NCBI GenBank assembly: GCA_026706225.1
Contig: JAPOZE010000630.1
Coordinates: forward strand, 1-7,094
Direction: 5' to 3'
Length of the DNA: 7,094 bases
DNA from: Acidobacteriota bacterium
GTDB taxonomy: Bacteria > Acidobacteriota > Terriglobia > Versatilivoradales > Versatilivoraceae
A program made the position numbers and the translations under genes. The notes below the pieces were generated by a model. It saw only the letters and a list, made by a program, of their open reading frames with translations, ran no database searches and was not told the DNA's origin. Below, piece after piece: positions 6,256 to 7,094 of the stretch. Every line of letters begins with the position of its first letter. Position 1 is the first letter of the stretch.

Positions 6256-7050
6256 TCAACCTCCCAGGCTCAAACGAATCGCCATCAAAATCTCGGCCTG
6301 AAAATCCGTCTCCGTATCCGAAGGCCAGTAATCAGCCTCCACTGCACCGCCGTCGCCAGCAGCCACCGTTTTCAAAAGAGGAATCACCTTCCGGATGAAG
6401 GGCGAGTCCCCTGCCAGTTCCCCGGTCCGAATCAACTCCTCCAGGCTGCTCAGGAAATCGGAGGCGATCAACCGCTTGTCCGCGTCCGGAGGGAATTTGG
6501 GCCCGATGGTGGAGATGGAAAGGCTGTTGATTTCTGTGAAGTTAAGTGCCCACAGTTGGTCTTTAAGCTCCTCAGGCCAGCCCGCGTCCCTTGGAATTAA
6601 GGCCGAGCTTCCTTGGAAATAGGCTCGAACGATTCCGGGCCGCACTTCCGTGGTAAATCCAAAGGGTTCCAGCGCCTTCCCCTGAGCAATGGCGTGTTCG
6701 GCCCAATGCGTATGCCAGTTGATTCGTCTGCGGAGCATGGATTGCCGCACTTCCTGGCGGTAGTCTTCTCCCCATGTATAGCTCATGGCCTCTGAGCGGC
6801 TCTCGACTCGGGACTGCGGCAACTCCCAATCGTCCACACCCCACCCGGAGGGCCGAACCAGATCGGACAGCGGAAAGCTTTGCTGCCTCAATGGCACCGG
6901 CAAGATAAACCGGCCTATAGATTGTGTGGCTTGGAGAAGGTTTTTGAGGAGGTAGCGGTAGATATATCCTTGCGTTTGGGGGTCGCCCGGCTGATAAATG
7001 GCAACGCTCAGGGAGGGACAAGAGGCGATGCCCAAGGAGGTTTTCTCCAC
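6256..7050 (-). CDS. Unrecognised 264-residue protein
   Basis: I do not recognise this family. The protein is soluble-looking, with no signal peptide or clear membrane segment, and contains eight Trp. Features that can be seen are an N-terminal Tyr/Leu-rich helix-like part (29-45), a basic stretch VRQSMLRRRINWHTHWAEHA (101-120) whose His/Glu spacing could bind a metal, and a helical region with DFLSSLEELIRTGEL (198-212). The acidic C-terminal part (233-255) ends in a hydrophobic tail. The start chosen is GTG at 7050, because AGGAGG lies 7 bases upstream. The frame is nevertheless open for 14 more codons to the window edge, so a longer N-terminus outside the window is possible. The gene is visibly less GC-rich than its neighbours and has no companion here, which suggests an accessory or transferred gene. 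The coding call rests on a long uninterrupted frame and a strong ribosome site. Confidence 0.65.
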   Translation of the reverse strand: MEKTSLGIASCPSLSVAIYQPGDPQTQGYIYRYLLKNLLQATQSIGRFILPVPLRQQSFPLSDLVRPSGWGVDDWELPQSRVESRSEAMSYTWGEDYRQEVRQSMLRRRINWHTHWAEHAIAQGKALEPFGFTTEVRPGIVRAYFQGSSALIPRDAGWPEELKDQLWALNFTEINSLSISTIGPKFPPDADKRLIASDFLSSLEELIRTGELAGDSPFIRKVIPLLKTVAAGDGGAVEADYWPSDTETDFQAEILMAIRLSLGG

Positions 7051-7078
7051 TATCCGGCCTCCTATTGCCTCTTGTCCC
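7015..7078. repeat. Nested inverted repeats around the start of the last gene
   Basis: The outer arms GGGACAAGAGGC (7015-7026) and GCCTCTTGTCCC (7067-7078) are perfectly complementary over 12 bp with 40 bases between. Inside them AGGAGG (7035-7040) and CCTCCT (7058-7063) form a second 6-bp stem with a 17-base loop. On the minus-strand transcript the right inner arm is the Shine-Dalgarno, the loop holds the GTG start, and the left arms lie in codons 4-6 and 9-12. The structure could hide the ribosome site; that role is inferred. Confidence 0.6.
7058..7063 (-). promoter_or_regulatory. Shine-Dalgarno of the 264-residue gene
   Basis: On the minus strand a perfect AGGAGG lies 7 bases before the GTG at 7050, an ideal spacing, and decides the start choice. 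It is also one arm of an inner stem that would pair it with codons 4-6. Confidence 0.6.
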
Positions 7079-7094
7079 GGGTAGGGCCCTCTAA

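Overview
The window comes from a high-GC bacterial chromosome and holds mostly ordinary housekeeping genes. The organism cannot be fixed from the sequence. A short GC-rich interspersed hairpin repeat, a tRNA-Val(CAC), an orphan PDZ/radical-SAM/DUF512 enzyme and mixed metabolic neighbours would suit a Gram-negative lineage such as Acidobacteriota; this is a low-confidence inference. No phage genes, transposase or CRISPR array were seen.

Layout, left to right. Bases 1-312 are the 3' end of a small YbaN-like (DUF454) inner-membrane protein. A non-coding stretch (313-624) carries one copy of the interspersed repeat and a possible promoter, and leads to a complete tRNA-Val(CAC) with an encoded CCA end (625-699). 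A hairpin-rich non-coding stretch follows. A promoter with a perfect TTGACA box precedes a probable two-gene unit: a CDP-alcohol phosphatidyltransferase of the PgsA type (944-1516) and a PDZ-radical SAM-DUF512 protein of unknown reaction (1549-2919).

A site-2-protease family membrane metalloprotease with two CBS domains (2921-4042, minus) converges on the radical SAM gene, with one base between the two stop codons. It diverges from an EamA/DMT-superfamily exporter (about 4204-5112, plus); the divergent spacer has a 7-1-7 dyad. A short-chain dehydrogenase/reductase (5215-5976, plus) follows with its own Shine-Dalgarno. After a second, inverted copy of the interspersed repeat comes an unrecognised, visibly less GC-rich 264-codon gene on the minus strand (6256-7050).

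No genes other than the pgsA/radical-SAM pair look functionally linked: lipid synthesis, membrane proteolysis, export and redox metabolism sit side by side. The most unusual signals are the nested inverted repeats that enclose the Shine-Dalgarno and GTG start of the last gene, the inverted pair of near-identical 27-bp repeats, and the orphan radical SAM enzyme. I found no convincing multi-gene novel system.
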